The position numbers were made by a program, and so were the translations under genes. From Millionella massiliensis (GTDB lineage Bacteria > Bacteroidota > Bacteroidia > Bacteroidales > Rikenellaceae), in assembly GCF_900104655.1 (NCBI RefSeq), contig NZ_FNWD01000002.1, forward strand, positions 914,246 through 978,245: a DNA stretch of 64,000 bases, written 5' to 3'. Each line of letters opens with the position of its first letter. The first letter of the stretch is position 1. Below the pieces are notes generated by a model. It had not been told where the DNA came from and did no database searches. It saw nothing but the letters and a program-made list of their open reading frames with translations. This document shows, in pieces, positions 38,887 through 48,159 of this stretch.

Positions 38887-39822
38887 TTATTTGATCTTCT
38901 TTCCGAAAACCGAGAAGTGAATGTATCGTCCGGGGTTTTCTTTCATGTCCTGCAACAGGAGCGTCAGGCTTTGCGAAGCCTCCGTCAGATTGTTGTAGAG
39001 CTCCTTGTCATAGATCAGTTTGCCGGCGCTACCCTCGGCATCGTTGATGGCAGCCATGGCATTGTTCAGACGCTCGACAGCTTGCGACGCATTGCTCATC
39101 AGCGCAGGAACCGACGTGCTCATCGAATCGGCCATCACTTCGACGCGGCCGACGATTTGCGTAATTTTGGGAGCTGCCGTATTGAGTTCGGCCGAAAGGG
39201 CATTCAGGTTGCTCATGGTTCGCTTGAGATCCTGAGCCACCATCTGATCGAGGTTGCCACTGATCGAGTTGGCATGGGCCAGAAGCTGCGAGAGATTGGC
39301 CACGTTCTCGTCGCTCAGTACGGCATTGATTCCGTCGAGCGCTTTCGATACACGTTCCACCAGCGAGGTAGCCATCTCTTTGATCTTGTCGTACTCCGAG
39401 TTGACCAGCTGCATCAGCCCGGGTTCCATCAACGACTGCACCGTGTCTTCATCGGTCAGATACTGCGCCGCGGTTCCGAGTTGCAGATCGATCACCTTGG
39501 AACCCATCAGCGAGGCGCTGGTAATTTTGGCACGCGTATCGACCGGCAGCGGATAATCTTTCTTGACCGAGAATTCGGCGATTACCTTGCCCGAAGGCAC
39601 GTCGTACCATACGTTATCGACCGTACCTACGCGGAAGCCTTTGATCGTGACGGGCGAAGAGGCTTCGATTCCGTCGGCATTTTCATAAACGGCGTAATAG
39701 GTGTTGTCACCGCGGAAAATATCCTGACTTTTGATAAAGTTGATTCCGAGATAGAGCAACAAAATCATCGTTATGCCGAACACCCCAATTTTGGCTTCGC
39801 GCGAGAACTTTCCTTTTTTCAT
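38887..39822 (-). CDS. MlaD/MCE-domain lipid transport protein
   Basis: Predicted 311-residue protein anchored by one transmembrane helix (residues 9-30). The MCE domain covers about 38-118 (YYAVYENADGIEASSPVTIKGFRVGTV, then ASLMGSKVIDLQLG). A helical periplasmic part with heptads follows to residue 311. MCE proteins form hexamers that carry phospholipids between the membranes; in this phylum the permease and ATPase are usually encoded elsewhere. It follows the amidase gene with a 42-base gap, a conserved pair. Confidence 0.93.
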   Translation of the reverse strand: MKKGKFSREAKIGVFGITMILLLYLGINFIKSQDIFRGDNTYYAVYENADGIEASSPVTIKGFRVGTVDNVWYDVPSGKVIAEFSVKKDYPLPVDTRAKITSASLMGSKVIDLQLGTAAQYLTDEDTVQSLMEPGLMQLVNSEYDKIKEMATSLVERVSKALDGINAVLSDENVANLSQLLAHANSISGNLDQMVAQDLKRTMSNLNALSAELNTAAPKITQIVGRVEVMADSMSTSVPALMSNASQAVERLNNAMAAINDAEGSAGKLIYDKELYNNLTEASQSLTLLLQDMKENPGRYIHFSVFGKKIK

Positions 39823-39864
39823 AAAAACAGATTTTCTGAACAAACGCGGCAGTGCACTGCGATA

Positions 39865-41193
39865 TTATTTCCCGATGACCTCGGCCAACGGCACAGGCAG
39901 GCCCCGGCGGAACGCTACCATGAATGCGTCCGGGAAGGCACGCCGCACTTTACGCTGCAAAATTAACGCATCTTGGTAAGAAAAACTTGTGCCACAGTAA
40001 TATTTATAGCGACCGTCGATTCTTTTTTCGATCACTTCATTCACGTAATCGCCAAAATTAGAACGAGTTATCGGTATCCGCGAAAGCGAACTCTTCACCT
40101 GTATGCGAAACACCGTCTGGGTGCCCGCGGCAGCCTTCGACTCCTCCTTACCGGTCGATCTTCCGCCCGACCCGCCTTCGGTCACCCAACGCGGTTCGGT
40201 CGTCGTTTTTTTCGACTCGTTTCCGGTCGATTTGGCTCCGGTGGTTGTTTTCTGCGTAGTCGTCCGCTCCGAAGCGACAGATGAAGAGGAGCTGTGGCCA
40301 CTTTCGCTCCGCCCGGAGGTCGCTTTACCTGTGCTCGCGACACTGCCTCCGGCAACTGCAGCTCCACTCGACGTTGAGCCTCCACTGCTCGGTCCCTTGG
40401 CCAGGGTCCGGCTGTCGGTACGTTGTTTATATTCTTTCACGGCCCGGAAGATCGACGCCGCTATCTTTTCCTGGCCGTCGGCCGACCCCAGGAATTTGGC
40501 TTCGGTCGGATTGGAGATGAAACCGACCTCGGTCAGCACGCTGGGCATCGGGGTACGCCACAGCACCAGGAAACCGGCCTGCTTGACCCCCTTGTTACCG
40601 CGCCGGGCATATCCGGCATACTGGTTCTGAATCAGTTCCGCCAGCGAGAGGCTTTGGCTCTGGTAGGCGTACTGCATCAGCGAGAAGAGGATCAGCGATT
40701 CGGAGGAGTTGGGGTCATACCCCTCGTAACGCGAGGTGTAGTCGGCCTCGAGGCTGATGACGGCATTCTCGCGCATCACCACCGAGAGGTTCCGGTTGCC
40801 TTTGTCCTCCCCCATGACATAGGTCTCGGTACCGGAGGCCGAACTGCTGGTGCTGGCGTTCGTATGGATCGAGATAAAAAGATCGGCGCCGGCCTGCGAA
40901 GCGATTTTGCTGCGGTCGGCCAATGCGATAAAACGATCGTCCTTACGGGTGTAAACCACCTTGACCCCCGGCAGCTGCTGTTCGATCATGCTCCCCAGTT
41001 TCAGCGCCACGCCCAAATTGATGGCCTTTTCCTGCTGTCCGTTTCCGACAGCTCCGGGGTCTTTTCCTCCGTGCCCGGCATCGATCACAATGCAGCGCAG
41101 CACACCCTCGCCACCCGAAACGGCCCCAAACAGAGCGACCGGCATACCAAACACCAGAAACACTACGTTACATATCGCCGATAGAAGCTTCAT
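39865..41193 (-). CDS. N-acetylmuramoyl-L-alanine amidase (AmiC-type) with SPOR-like tail
   Basis: Predicted 442-residue secreted amidase: signal peptide (1-24), Amidase_3 domain (about 33-235) with zinc ligands in IDAGHGGKDPGA, a glutamate near 55 and SIHTNAS near 110, and VLTEVGFISN near 215. A Ser/Thr/Gly linker (about 255-350) leads to a C-terminal domain with FRIQVKSSL, a SPOR-like fold that binds denuded peptidoglycan at division sites. It splits septal peptidoglycan. It is divergent from lptD and upstream of the MCE gene, a standard Bacteroidota neighbourhood. Confidence 0.93.
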   Translation of the reverse strand: MKLLSAICNVVFLVFGMPVALFGAVSGGEGVLRCIVIDAGHGGKDPGAVGNGQQEKAINLGVALKLGSMIEQQLPGVKVVYTRKDDRFIALADRSKIASQAGADLFISIHTNASTSSSASGTETYVMGEDKGNRNLSVVMRENAVISLEADYTSRYEGYDPNSSESLILFSLMQYAYQSQSLSLAELIQNQYAGYARRGNKGVKQAGFLVLWRTPMPSVLTEVGFISNPTEAKFLGSADGQEKIAASIFRAVKEYKQRTDSRTLAKGPSSGGSTSSGAAVAGGSVASTGKATSGRSESGHSSSSSVASERTTTQKTTTGAKSTGNESKKTTTEPRWVTEGGSGGRSTGKEESKAAAGTQTVFRIQVKSSLSRIPITRSNFGDYVNEVIEKRIDGRYKYYCGTSFSYQDALILQRKVRRAFPDAFMVAFRRGLPVPLAEVIGK

Positions 41194-41200
41194 TGTCTGC

Positions 41201-41230
41201 TTTGAGGTTGCTTATTTTTGATTAACTTTG
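41201..41230 (+). promoter_or_regulatory. lptD promoter
   Basis: TTTG (41201-41204), 18 bases, TAACTTTG (41223-41230). The -7 box overlaps the TTG codon at 41228, so that codon cannot start the protein; the first ATG is 41243, giving an almost leaderless mRNA. Confidence 0.7.
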
Positions 41231-41242
41231 CGGGTCGCTCTT

Positions 41243-44035
41243 ATGCGCCCAACGCAAAGAAAGACAGACAAAATTAACCTATTTCATCGGATTTTGCGCC
41301 CGGCACAACGAAAACGGATATTTTTTTCACTTCTGCTCCTCTTTTGGGCAGCAGTCGTGTTCTCCGCCGCACCGCACCTGCCGGCCGGGTCGTATCGTAC
41401 CCTGCCGGACAGCCTTGCAGCGCAAACCGACAGCCTTTTCCGGCCCGACTCACTCACCCTCTCCGACACGACACTCCGCACCGGCCGGAACGACAGCCTG
41501 CCGACACTCGACACCCTTCAGCCGCGCCGCCGCGGTTCGTCGCTGACCGAACGCGTCACCGGTTCGCAGCAAGACTCGCTGGTCTACGACGTGCGCAGCG
41601 GTAACCTTTATATGTACAAGGGGGGCAAGGTCGAATACACCGACCTGAAGATGGAGGCCGAACAGATCACCCTTAACCTCGACACCAAAAACGTCTCGGC
41701 TCGCGGTGAGATGGACACCATCAGCGAAAAATATATCCGTCCGAAATTCATCCAGGACCAGACCACCTACGAACTCGACTCGGTGCGTTACAACATCGAC
41801 TCCAAGAAAGCCCTGATCTGGGGAGCCCACACGAAAGAGGGCGAAGGGATCATCACCGGCGGACTGGTGAAAAAGATGCCCGACGACGTGCTCCACATGA
41901 AGGGCGGCAAATACACCACCTGCGATGCCGAGTGCCCGCACTTCTACCTCCAGATGACCAAAGGTACCGTAGAACCGAAAAAGAAAGTAGTCTTCGGTCC
42001 CGCCTACATGGTGATCGAGGACGTTCCGTTCTACCTGCTCGGTCTGCCGTTCGGCTTCTTCCCCCAGCAGGAGTCCCGCCACTCCGGATTCATCCTTCCC
42101 CAGGTCGGCGAGGAGACCACCCGCGGTTTCTTCCTGCGCGACGGGGGTTACTACTTCGTATTCAACGACTACCTCGACCTGAAGGTGACCGGGGGCATCT
42201 ATACGCTCGGTTCGTGGGAGACCGGTCTGGCCTCGAGCTACCGTAAACGCTACAAATACAACGGGAGCCTCCAGTTCGACTTCGCCAAGGACATCTTCGG
42301 CGAGAAGGGCAGCTCGGACTACGTCAACCAGCAGAACATGCAGATCCGCTGGACCCACCAGCAGGACTCGAAATTCCGTCCGAACTCCACCTTCTCGGCC
42401 AGCGTCAACTACTCGACCAGCAAATACAACCAGTATAACGCCACCGACATCAACGACTACGTGTCGGCCCAGACCAGTTCGTCGATTGCCTACTCGAAGA
42501 GCTGGACCGGCACCCCCTTCTCGCTGTCGATCAATGCCAGCCACAGCCAGAGCCTTCGCGACCGCATCATGTCGCTGACCCTGCCCAGCTTCGTGTTTAA
42601 CGTGACCCGCATCAACCCCTTCAAACGCAAACACGCCACCGGCAAGGAGCGCTGGTACGAAAAGATCTCGTTCACGTTCCAGACCAACTTTTCGAACAGC
42701 GTCAGCGGGTTCAAGCAGAATGACTTCATGAAGAAGGAGATGTTCGACCAGATGAAGATCGGCTTCCAGCACCAGCTGCCGGTCAGCGCGTCGTTCAACG
42801 TCCTGAAATATATCAACGTCACCCCGAGTTTCACCTATCGCGAACGGTGGTACTTCCGCAAGATCGACCAGGACTGGAATCCCGAAACCGAACGCGTCGA
42901 ATACACCGACACCACCCACGGATTCTACCGCCTATACGACTACAGCGCCTCGCTGTCGGCCAACACCACCCTCTACGGGAGCTACGAACTCGGCCGCAAA
43001 GGCAAGATCAAACTACGCCACGTGATGACCCCCAGCGTCAGCTTCAGCTACGCCCCCGACTTCGGTAAAGCCAGCTACGGCTACTACCGCACCATCCAGA
43101 GCGATAAACATGGCGGTACGACCACCTACTCGCCCTTTGCCAACGAGATGTACGGGGTGCCGAGCAACGGCGAAAGCATGAGCCTCAGCTTCGGGATCAA
43201 CAACACCCTGCAGATGAAGGTGCCCAGCGCCAAGGACACCAGCGGCTACCGGAAGATCAAGATCTTTGAAGCCTTCAACATCAACTCCAGCTACAACTTC
43301 CTGGCCGACTCGCTCAAGTTGAGCCCCTTCACGGTCAACATCCGCACCACGCTGGTCAAAGGTCTGAGCCTGAATATCAACGCCACCTTCGACCCCTATA
43401 TGGTCGACGCCAACGGACGACGCATCAACAAGTTCGTCGCCTCGCACGGCAAGGGTCTGGCCCGTCTGACCTCCTTTACTACCGGTTTCAGCTACGGGTT
43501 CAGTTCCAAAGCCCGCAGCTCCTCGTCGAGCAACACCCCCGCCAGCAACAACCCCAACAACAGCACCCTGTCGGATGTAGAAGCCGCACTGAACGACCCC
43601 ACCCAGAACGGAGGCTTCTTCAACCAGACCCAAAACCAGTACGCCACCGCCATGCGCCGCGCCCAACTGCTGGCCTCGCAATACTATGACTTCAGCATCC
43701 CGTGGAGTTTTTCGTTCAACTACAGCTTCAGCTTCAGTCGACCGGGCAACACCATCAGCCGCTCGCAGACCGTCAGCTTCAACGGGTCGGTGAACCTCAC
43801 CCAGAAATGGGCCGTCGAGTTCGGTGCCGGCTACGACTTCGAGATGAACAAGATCACCCCCGGTACAATCCTCATCCGCCGCGACATGCACTGTCTGCAG
43901 GCCACCTTCTCATGGGTACCCGTCGGATTCCGCCAGAGTTGGACCTTCTCGATCCGCGCCAAGAGCTCCGTGCTCGCCGACCTGGTCAAATACAAGAAGA
44001 CCAACAGCTTCATCGACAACCTGTACAGCTACTAA
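41243..44035 (+). CDS. lptD: LPS assembly outer membrane protein LptD
   Basis: Predicted 930-residue LptD homologue. A membrane signal segment lies near 25-45. The periplasmic OstA-like domain covers about 100-250 (TDLKMEAEQITLNLDTKNVSARG, VRYNIDSKKALIWGAHTKEG). The rest is a beta-barrel of some 26 strands with many aromatic belts, ending in a short aromatic-rich C terminus (FIDNLYSY). It inserts LPS or lipooligosaccharide into the outer leaflet. The Bacteroidota form is longer than E. coli LptD (784) and has a different N-terminal arrangement. Start is the ATG at 41243; a later Met is possible. Confidence 0.92.
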   Translation: MRPTQRKTDKINLFHRILRPAQRKRIFFSLLLLFWAAVVFSAAPHLPAGSYRTLPDSLAAQTDSLFRPDSLTLSDTTLRTGRNDSLPTLDTLQPRRRGSSLTERVTGSQQDSLVYDVRSGNLYMYKGGKVEYTDLKMEAEQITLNLDTKNVSARGEMDTISEKYIRPKFIQDQTTYELDSVRYNIDSKKALIWGAHTKEGEGIITGGLVKKMPDDVLHMKGGKYTTCDAECPHFYLQMTKGTVEPKKKVVFGPAYMVIEDVPFYLLGLPFGFFPQQESRHSGFILPQVGEETTRGFFLRDGGYYFVFNDYLDLKVTGGIYTLGSWETGLASSYRKRYKYNGSLQFDFAKDIFGEKGSSDYVNQQNMQIRWTHQQDSKFRPNSTFSASVNYSTSKYNQYNATDINDYVSAQTSSSIAYSKSWTGTPFSLSINASHSQSLRDRIMSLTLPSFVFNVTRINPFKRKHATGKERWYEKISFTFQTNFSNSVSGFKQNDFMKKEMFDQMKIGFQHQLPVSASFNVLKYINVTPSFTYRERWYFRKIDQDWNPETERVEYTDTTHGFYRLYDYSASLSANTTLYGSYELGRKGKIKLRHVMTPSVSFSYAPDFGKASYGYYRTIQSDKHGGTTTYSPFANEMYGVPSNGESMSLSFGINNTLQMKVPSAKDTSGYRKIKIFEAFNINSSYNFLADSLKLSPFTVNIRTTLVKGLSLNINATFDPYMVDANGRRINKFVASHGKGLARLTSFTTGFSYGFSSKARSSSSSNTPASNNPNNSTLSDVEAALNDPTQNGGFFNQTQNQYATAMRRAQLLASQYYDFSIPWSFSFNYSFSFSRPGNTISRSQTVSFNGSVNLTQKWAVEFGAGYDFEMNKITPGTILIRRDMHCLQATFSWVPVGFRQSWTFSIRAKSSVLADLVKYKKTNSFIDNLYSY

Positions 44036-44123
44036 TCCGGTCCGCACACTACCCCCGGAACCTACTCCCCCCACAAGAGATCCAGCCCACTGTTTAACAG
44101 TCCGCCACCAATACCTCACCTTC

Positions 44124-46271
44124 ATGCAACCAACCATCAAAACCATCGTCACGCTTATGAGCGCCACTACCCTGCTCGCCGGCTGCACCGATACCCCCGA
44201 GACCGGCAATCCCCTGCTGACCGAATGGAACACCCCCTATGGAGTCCCCCCCTTCGAACAGATCCGTCTGGAAGACTACCGTCCGGCCATCGAACGTCTG
44301 ATCGTTGACGGTCGCCGTGCCATCAACGACATCACCACCAATACCGACAGCGCCACCTTCGACAACACCATCGTGGCACTGGAATTTGCACAGCAGCCCC
44401 TCGACCGGGTACTGAACGTATTCTACAACCTCAACAGCGCCGAGACCAGCGATTCGATGCAGGCCCTGGCCATGGAGCTGTCGCCCATGCTGACCGACTT
44501 CAGCAACGACATCATGCTGAACGAGCGGCTGTTCGAACGCGTCAAAAGCGTCTACGACCAGGCCGTCGCCAACGATTTCCACGGGTTGGTCACCGAGCAG
44601 CGCACCCTGCTGACCGACACCTACGAAGGTTTCGTCCGCTCGGGCGCCAACCTCACCCCTGAGCAGAAAGAGGAGTACCGCGCCCTGACCGGCGAACTCT
44701 CGCAGCAGACCCTTCGATTCGAACAGAACGTACTGGCCGCCACCAACGATTTCCAGCTCCAGCTGACCGACACCGCCGACCTGGCCGGCCTGCCCGAGTC
44801 GGTTCGTGAGAGCGCCGCAGCCGAAGCCCAGGCCGCCGGCAAGGAGGGATGGCTATTCACGCTCCATGCACCGAGCTACGTTCCCTTCATGACCTACTCC
44901 GAGCGTCGCGACCTGCGTGAAAAGATGTACCGCGCCTACAACAGCCGCGCCTTCGGCGGTGAGCACGACAACTGCCCCGTACTGGTACGCATCTCGAACC
45001 TTCGCCTGCAGTTGGCCAACCTGCTCGGCTACAAGACCTACGCCGACTACGCACTGGTCGACCGGATGGCCGGCAGCGTCGACCGCGTGAATGCCCTGCT
45101 CGACGAGTTGCTGATCAAGACCAAGCCCTGTGCCGACAAAGAGGTGGCCGGCATCCAGGCCTACGCCGCCAAAGAGGGGTTGCAAGGTCCCCTGATGCCG
45201 TGGGACTGGTCCTACTACACCGAGAAATACAAGGCTGCCACCTATGACCTCGACGACGAGATGACCCGCCCCTACTTCCAGCTCGAACGTGTACAAGAGG
45301 CGATGTTCATGCTCGCCGGCAAACTCTACGGGCTGAGCTTCAAGGAGAATCCCGCCATCCCCGTCTACCATCCCGACGTACACCCCTTCGAAGTCTACGA
45401 CACCGATCCGGCCACCGGCGACAGCAGCCTGCAGGCCATCCTCTACATCGACTACTTCCCGCGTGCCGGCAAACAGGGCGGCGCCTGGATGACCTCCTTC
45501 CGTCAGTCCTACGTCGATCCCGAGAGTGGCGAACAGGTCATACCGGTCGTATCGCTCGTCTGCAACTTCACCAAACCCACCGGCAACCGTCCCTCGCTGC
45601 TGAGCTTCAACGAAGTGACCACCATTTTCCACGAGTTCGGCCACGGTCTGCACGGCATGATCGGCCGCGGCAGCTACCCCAGCCAGACCGGTACCAACGT
45701 GCGCCGCGACTTTGTCGAACTCCCCTCGCAGATCATGGAAAACTGGGTCAGCGAGAAAGAGTTCCTCGACCTGTGGGCCGCCCACTACCAGAGCGGTGAG
45801 AAGATGCCCGCCGAGATGATCGACAAGATCGTCGCCACGAAACGCTACCTGGCCGCCTACTCCTGCGTGCGTCAGCTGCAATTCGGCATCAGCGACATGG
45901 CATGGCACAGCATCACCACGCCGCTCGATACGCTGTGCGACGTGGCCGCCTTCGAACGTGCTGCCACCCGACGCACCCAGGTGCTTCCGGTTGTCAACGG
46001 GACCTGCTTCGCGCCCAGCTTCAGCCACATCTTCGGCGGCGGCTATGCAGCCGGCTACTACAGCTACAAGTGGGCCGAAGTACTCGAAGCCGACGCCTTT
46101 GCGCTCTTCAAACAGAACGGTATTTTCGATCCCGCTACCGCCCGCTCGTTCCGTGAGCACATCCTCACCCCCGGCGGTTCGCAACACCCCATGATCCTCT
46201 TCAAGCAGTTCGCTGGCCACGAACCCTCCGTCGAGCCGCTGCTCGAAAAGATGGGCGTCAGCACCCGATAA
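44124..46271 (+). CDS. M3 family metallopeptidase (peptidyl-dipeptidase Dcp-like) lipoprotein
   Basis: Predicted 715-residue zinc peptidase with a lipobox signal (LAGC, Cys21). Zinc site HEFGH at 503-507 with the downstream Glu in the usual M3 spacing, plus long helical N-terminal lobes. Dcp enzymes cut dipeptides from the C terminus of oligopeptides; the lipid anchor implies work in the periplasm or at the surface, in feeding on peptides. The 88-base gap after lptD leaves room for read-through; I see no promoter of its own. Confidence 0.95.
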   Translation: MQPTIKTIVTLMSATTLLAGCTDTPETGNPLLTEWNTPYGVPPFEQIRLEDYRPAIERLIVDGRRAINDITTNTDSATFDNTIVALEFAQQPLDRVLNVFYNLNSAETSDSMQALAMELSPMLTDFSNDIMLNERLFERVKSVYDQAVANDFHGLVTEQRTLLTDTYEGFVRSGANLTPEQKEEYRALTGELSQQTLRFEQNVLAATNDFQLQLTDTADLAGLPESVRESAAAEAQAAGKEGWLFTLHAPSYVPFMTYSERRDLREKMYRAYNSRAFGGEHDNCPVLVRISNLRLQLANLLGYKTYADYALVDRMAGSVDRVNALLDELLIKTKPCADKEVAGIQAYAAKEGLQGPLMPWDWSYYTEKYKAATYDLDDEMTRPYFQLERVQEAMFMLAGKLYGLSFKENPAIPVYHPDVHPFEVYDTDPATGDSSLQAILYIDYFPRAGKQGGAWMTSFRQSYVDPESGEQVIPVVSLVCNFTKPTGNRPSLLSFNEVTTIFHEFGHGLHGMIGRGSYPSQTGTNVRRDFVELPSQIMENWVSEKEFLDLWAAHYQSGEKMPAEMIDKIVATKRYLAAYSCVRQLQFGISDMAWHSITTPLDTLCDVAAFERAATRRTQVLPVVNGTCFAPSFSHIFGGGYAAGYYSYKWAEVLEADAFALFKQNGIFDPATARSFREHILTPGGSQHPMILFKQFAGHEPSVEPLLEKMGVSTR

Positions 46272-46291
46272 TATCACCGTCCAAAGAGACC

Positions 46292-46340
46292 AAAGAGGGT
46301 GCAGCAACCGGACCCAAGGACCGAGCTGCACCCTCTTTTC
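46292..46340 (+). terminator. Terminator after the M3 peptidase gene
   Basis: A 14-bp perfect stem (46292-46305 with 46325-46338) with a 19-base loop and T-rich tail, 20 bases after the stop. The 46341-46498 stretch beyond holds nothing recognised. Confidence 0.9.
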
Positions 46341-46498
46341 ATTTTCGGCATTTTTGCCAGGCACCACGCTTGCGGCCCGCCCTCCCTTCAGACACACCAT
46401 CCTCACGCACCCTACACCCCATTCCGGCACTCCGCACGCTCCCCCCACGTTCGCCAGTTCAGCCCGCCTCAGAACGTCACCAAAGAAGCCTGTACGAA

Positions 46499-46530
46499 TT
46501 TGGGAAATTGCAGAAAAACAACTACCTTTG
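46499..46530 (+). promoter_or_regulatory. rplY promoter
   Basis: TTTG (46499-46502), 20 bases, TACCTTTG (46523-46530): a perfect Bacteroidota promoter 113 bases before the rplY start. Confidence 0.88.
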
Positions 46531-46558
46531 CCCCGCTTTCGGGGAAACACCGAAAGAA

Positions 46559-46608
46559 GGATGTGATGGGGGCGTCTCTCATTGCCGGGAGGCGACTGAG
46601 TAACATCC
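46559..46608 (+). promoter_or_regulatory. Structured 5' leader of rplY (candidate autoregulatory element)
   Basis: Between promoter and gene: an outer helix GGATGT (46559-46564) with ACATCC (46603-46608), an internal loop, and an inner 8-bp helix CGTCTCTC (46573-46580) with GGGAGGCG (46587-46594), which uses two G-T pairs. Ribosomal protein genes often have such leaders, bound by their own protein. No match to a known leader is claimed. Confidence 0.5.
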
Positions 46609-46642
46609 GATAAAAAACGTTTTTCAAACCACACACAACACT

Positions 46643-47215
46643 ATGAAAACACTGGAAATTCAAGGTACCCTGCGTACCGAATTCGGCAAAAAAGGCACCA
46701 ACGCAGTACGTCGTGCCGGTAACGTGCCCTGCGTCATCTACGGCGGCGGCGAAACCGTACACTTCTCGGTTCCGGCTCCCGCATTCAAACAGCTGATCTA
46801 CACTCCCCACTCCTACCTGGTGAACTTCGATATCGACGGCAAAAAAGAACTGGCCGTTATGCGTGAAGTACAATACCATCCCGTGAGCGGCGACGTTCTC
46901 CACGTAGACTTCTACCGCGTGAACGAAGCCAAACCGGTAGCCATCGACCTGCCCGTCGTACTGACCGGTAACTCCGAAGGTGTGAAACTCGGTGGTAAAC
47001 TGATCCTCAGCAAACGCAAACTGCGTGTAGCCGCTCTGGTGAAAGACCTGCCCGACACCGTCGAAGTAGACGTAACCGAACTCGGTCTCGGCAAATCGAT
47101 CTTCGTAAGCGACCTGCACATCCCGGGTCTGACCATCCTCACCCCGGCCTCGACCGCTGTCTGCGCTGTCCGCATGACCCGTGCCGCTCGTGGTGCACAG
47201 GCTGCTGCCAAATAG
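46643..47215 (+). CDS. rplY: 50S ribosomal protein L25/general stress protein Ctc
   Basis: Predicted 190-residue long-form L25. It has the N-terminal 5S rRNA-binding L25 domain (1-95: MKTLEIQGTLRTEFGKKG, VREVQYHPV-like MREVQYHPVSGD near 73) and the C-terminal CTC beta domain (about 98-180: PVVLTGNSEGVKLGGKL, SIFVSDLHIPGLT). It binds 5S rRNA at the central protuberance. Strong promoter and structured leader precede it. Confidence 0.97.
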   Translation: MKTLEIQGTLRTEFGKKGTNAVRRAGNVPCVIYGGGETVHFSVPAPAFKQLIYTPHSYLVNFDIDGKKELAVMREVQYHPVSGDVLHVDFYRVNEAKPVAIDLPVVLTGNSEGVKLGGKLILSKRKLRVAALVKDLPDTVEVDVTELGLGKSIFVSDLHIPGLTILTPASTAVCAVRMTRAARGAQAAAK

Positions 47216-47379
47216 TCATCCCCGACCACAACTCTTCGAACCACCCGGGCGGATCCCGCAGACACCCGCGTCCGTACCGCAGCCGACAAAAAGGTCTCAG
47301 ACCCAAGGCTGGCGATCGATGGATGAATGGAGCGACGCACAAAATCCCCGCCGGGTCAGTTCGAGACTTCACATATCAG
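47216..47379. other. Spacer after rplY
   Basis: 160 bases between the rplY stop and the terminator hairpin, without any gene or signal I recognise. Confidence 0.5.
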
Positions 47380-47425
47380 TTCCTGCTTTCAAGGTTCCTC
47401 AGAGAGCCGGAAAGCAGGAATTTTT
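47380..47425 (+). terminator. Terminator/attenuator between rplY and pth
   Basis: An 11-bp perfect stem (47380-47390 with 47410-47420), 19-base loop, then five T. It lies only 17 bases before the pth ATG, so pth must be expressed by read-through or from a promoter I cannot see. That makes an attenuator possible. Confidence 0.85.
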
Positions 47426-47441
47426 ATAAACCCGCCACTCC

Positions 47442-48008
47442 ATGAAATACCTCATCACCGGATTGGGAAACATCGGTGCAGAATACGCCGAAACACGCCA
47501 CAACATCGGATTCAAAGTGGTCGATACGCTGGCCGCCGCCACCGGTTCGGTCTTCAGTTCCGACCGTTACGGCGCCATCACTACCCTCCGCCACCGCGGT
47601 CAGGAGCTTTTCCTGCTCAAACCCTCGACCTACATGAACCTCAGCGGGAAAGCCGTGCGCTACTGGATGCAAAAGGAGCGTATTCCGCTCGAAAACGTGT
47701 TCATCGTGGTAGACGACATTGCCCTGCCCTTCGGACACATCCGCATCCGCAAAAACGGCTCCGACGGCGGACACAACGGTCTGAAAAGCATTGCCGAATG
47801 CCTTGGTGGACAGAACTATGCCCGTCTGCGCTTCGGTATCGGCGGCGACTTCCCCAAAGGTGCGCAGATCGACTACGTGCTCGGCGAATGGACTGCCGAC
47901 GAGAAGGCACAGCTGCCCGAACTGTTGAAAACAGCCAGCGATGCGATTCTCTCTTTCGTAGCCGAAGGGCCCGACCGCGCCATGAACAAATTCAACACCC
48001 GGAAATAG
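47442..48008 (+). CDS. pth: Peptidyl-tRNA hydrolase
   Basis: Predicted 188-residue Pth, which frees tRNA from peptidyl-tRNA that drops off the ribosome. Catalytic His20 sits in ETRHNIGF, Asn10 in GLGN. The [10 protein letters not shown] motif near 60-69 and the DDIALPFG and [12 protein letters not shown] motifs near 90-115 are all conserved. It usually follows rplY in this phylum, as here. Confidence 0.97.
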   Translation: MKYLITGLGNIGAEYAETRHNIGFKVVDTLAAATGSVFSSDRYGAITTLRHRGQELFLLKPSTYMNLSGKAVRYWMQKERIPLENVFIVVDDIALPFGHIRIRKNGSDGGHNGLKSIAECLGGQNYARLRFGIGGDFPKGAQIDYVLGEWTADEKAQLPELLKTASDAILSFVAEGPDRAMNKFNTRK

Positions 48009-48085
48009 GTTTTCCATCTTGCGCCGGATATTTTCCTCTGACGCAAGCCTTCGGAGAGATTTCCATGCCGCACCGCATAAAAAAG

Positions 48086-48131
48086 CAAGATCCGTTCTGT
48101 TCCTCCGGAGGAACAGAACGGATCTTGTTTT
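48086..48131. terminator. Bidirectional terminator
   Basis: A 21-bp perfect palindromic stem (48086-48106 with 48107-48127), bounded by A-rich DNA on the left and TTTTA on the right, between the convergent pth and EEP phosphatase genes. Confidence 0.95.
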
Positions 48132-48159
48132 AGCCCAGTCAGGAGAGGCTACTGCACTG

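Noticed and set aside
41228-41242. TTG start for lptD
   Set aside because: The codon overlaps the -7 promoter box; translation must begin at or after the ATG at 41243.
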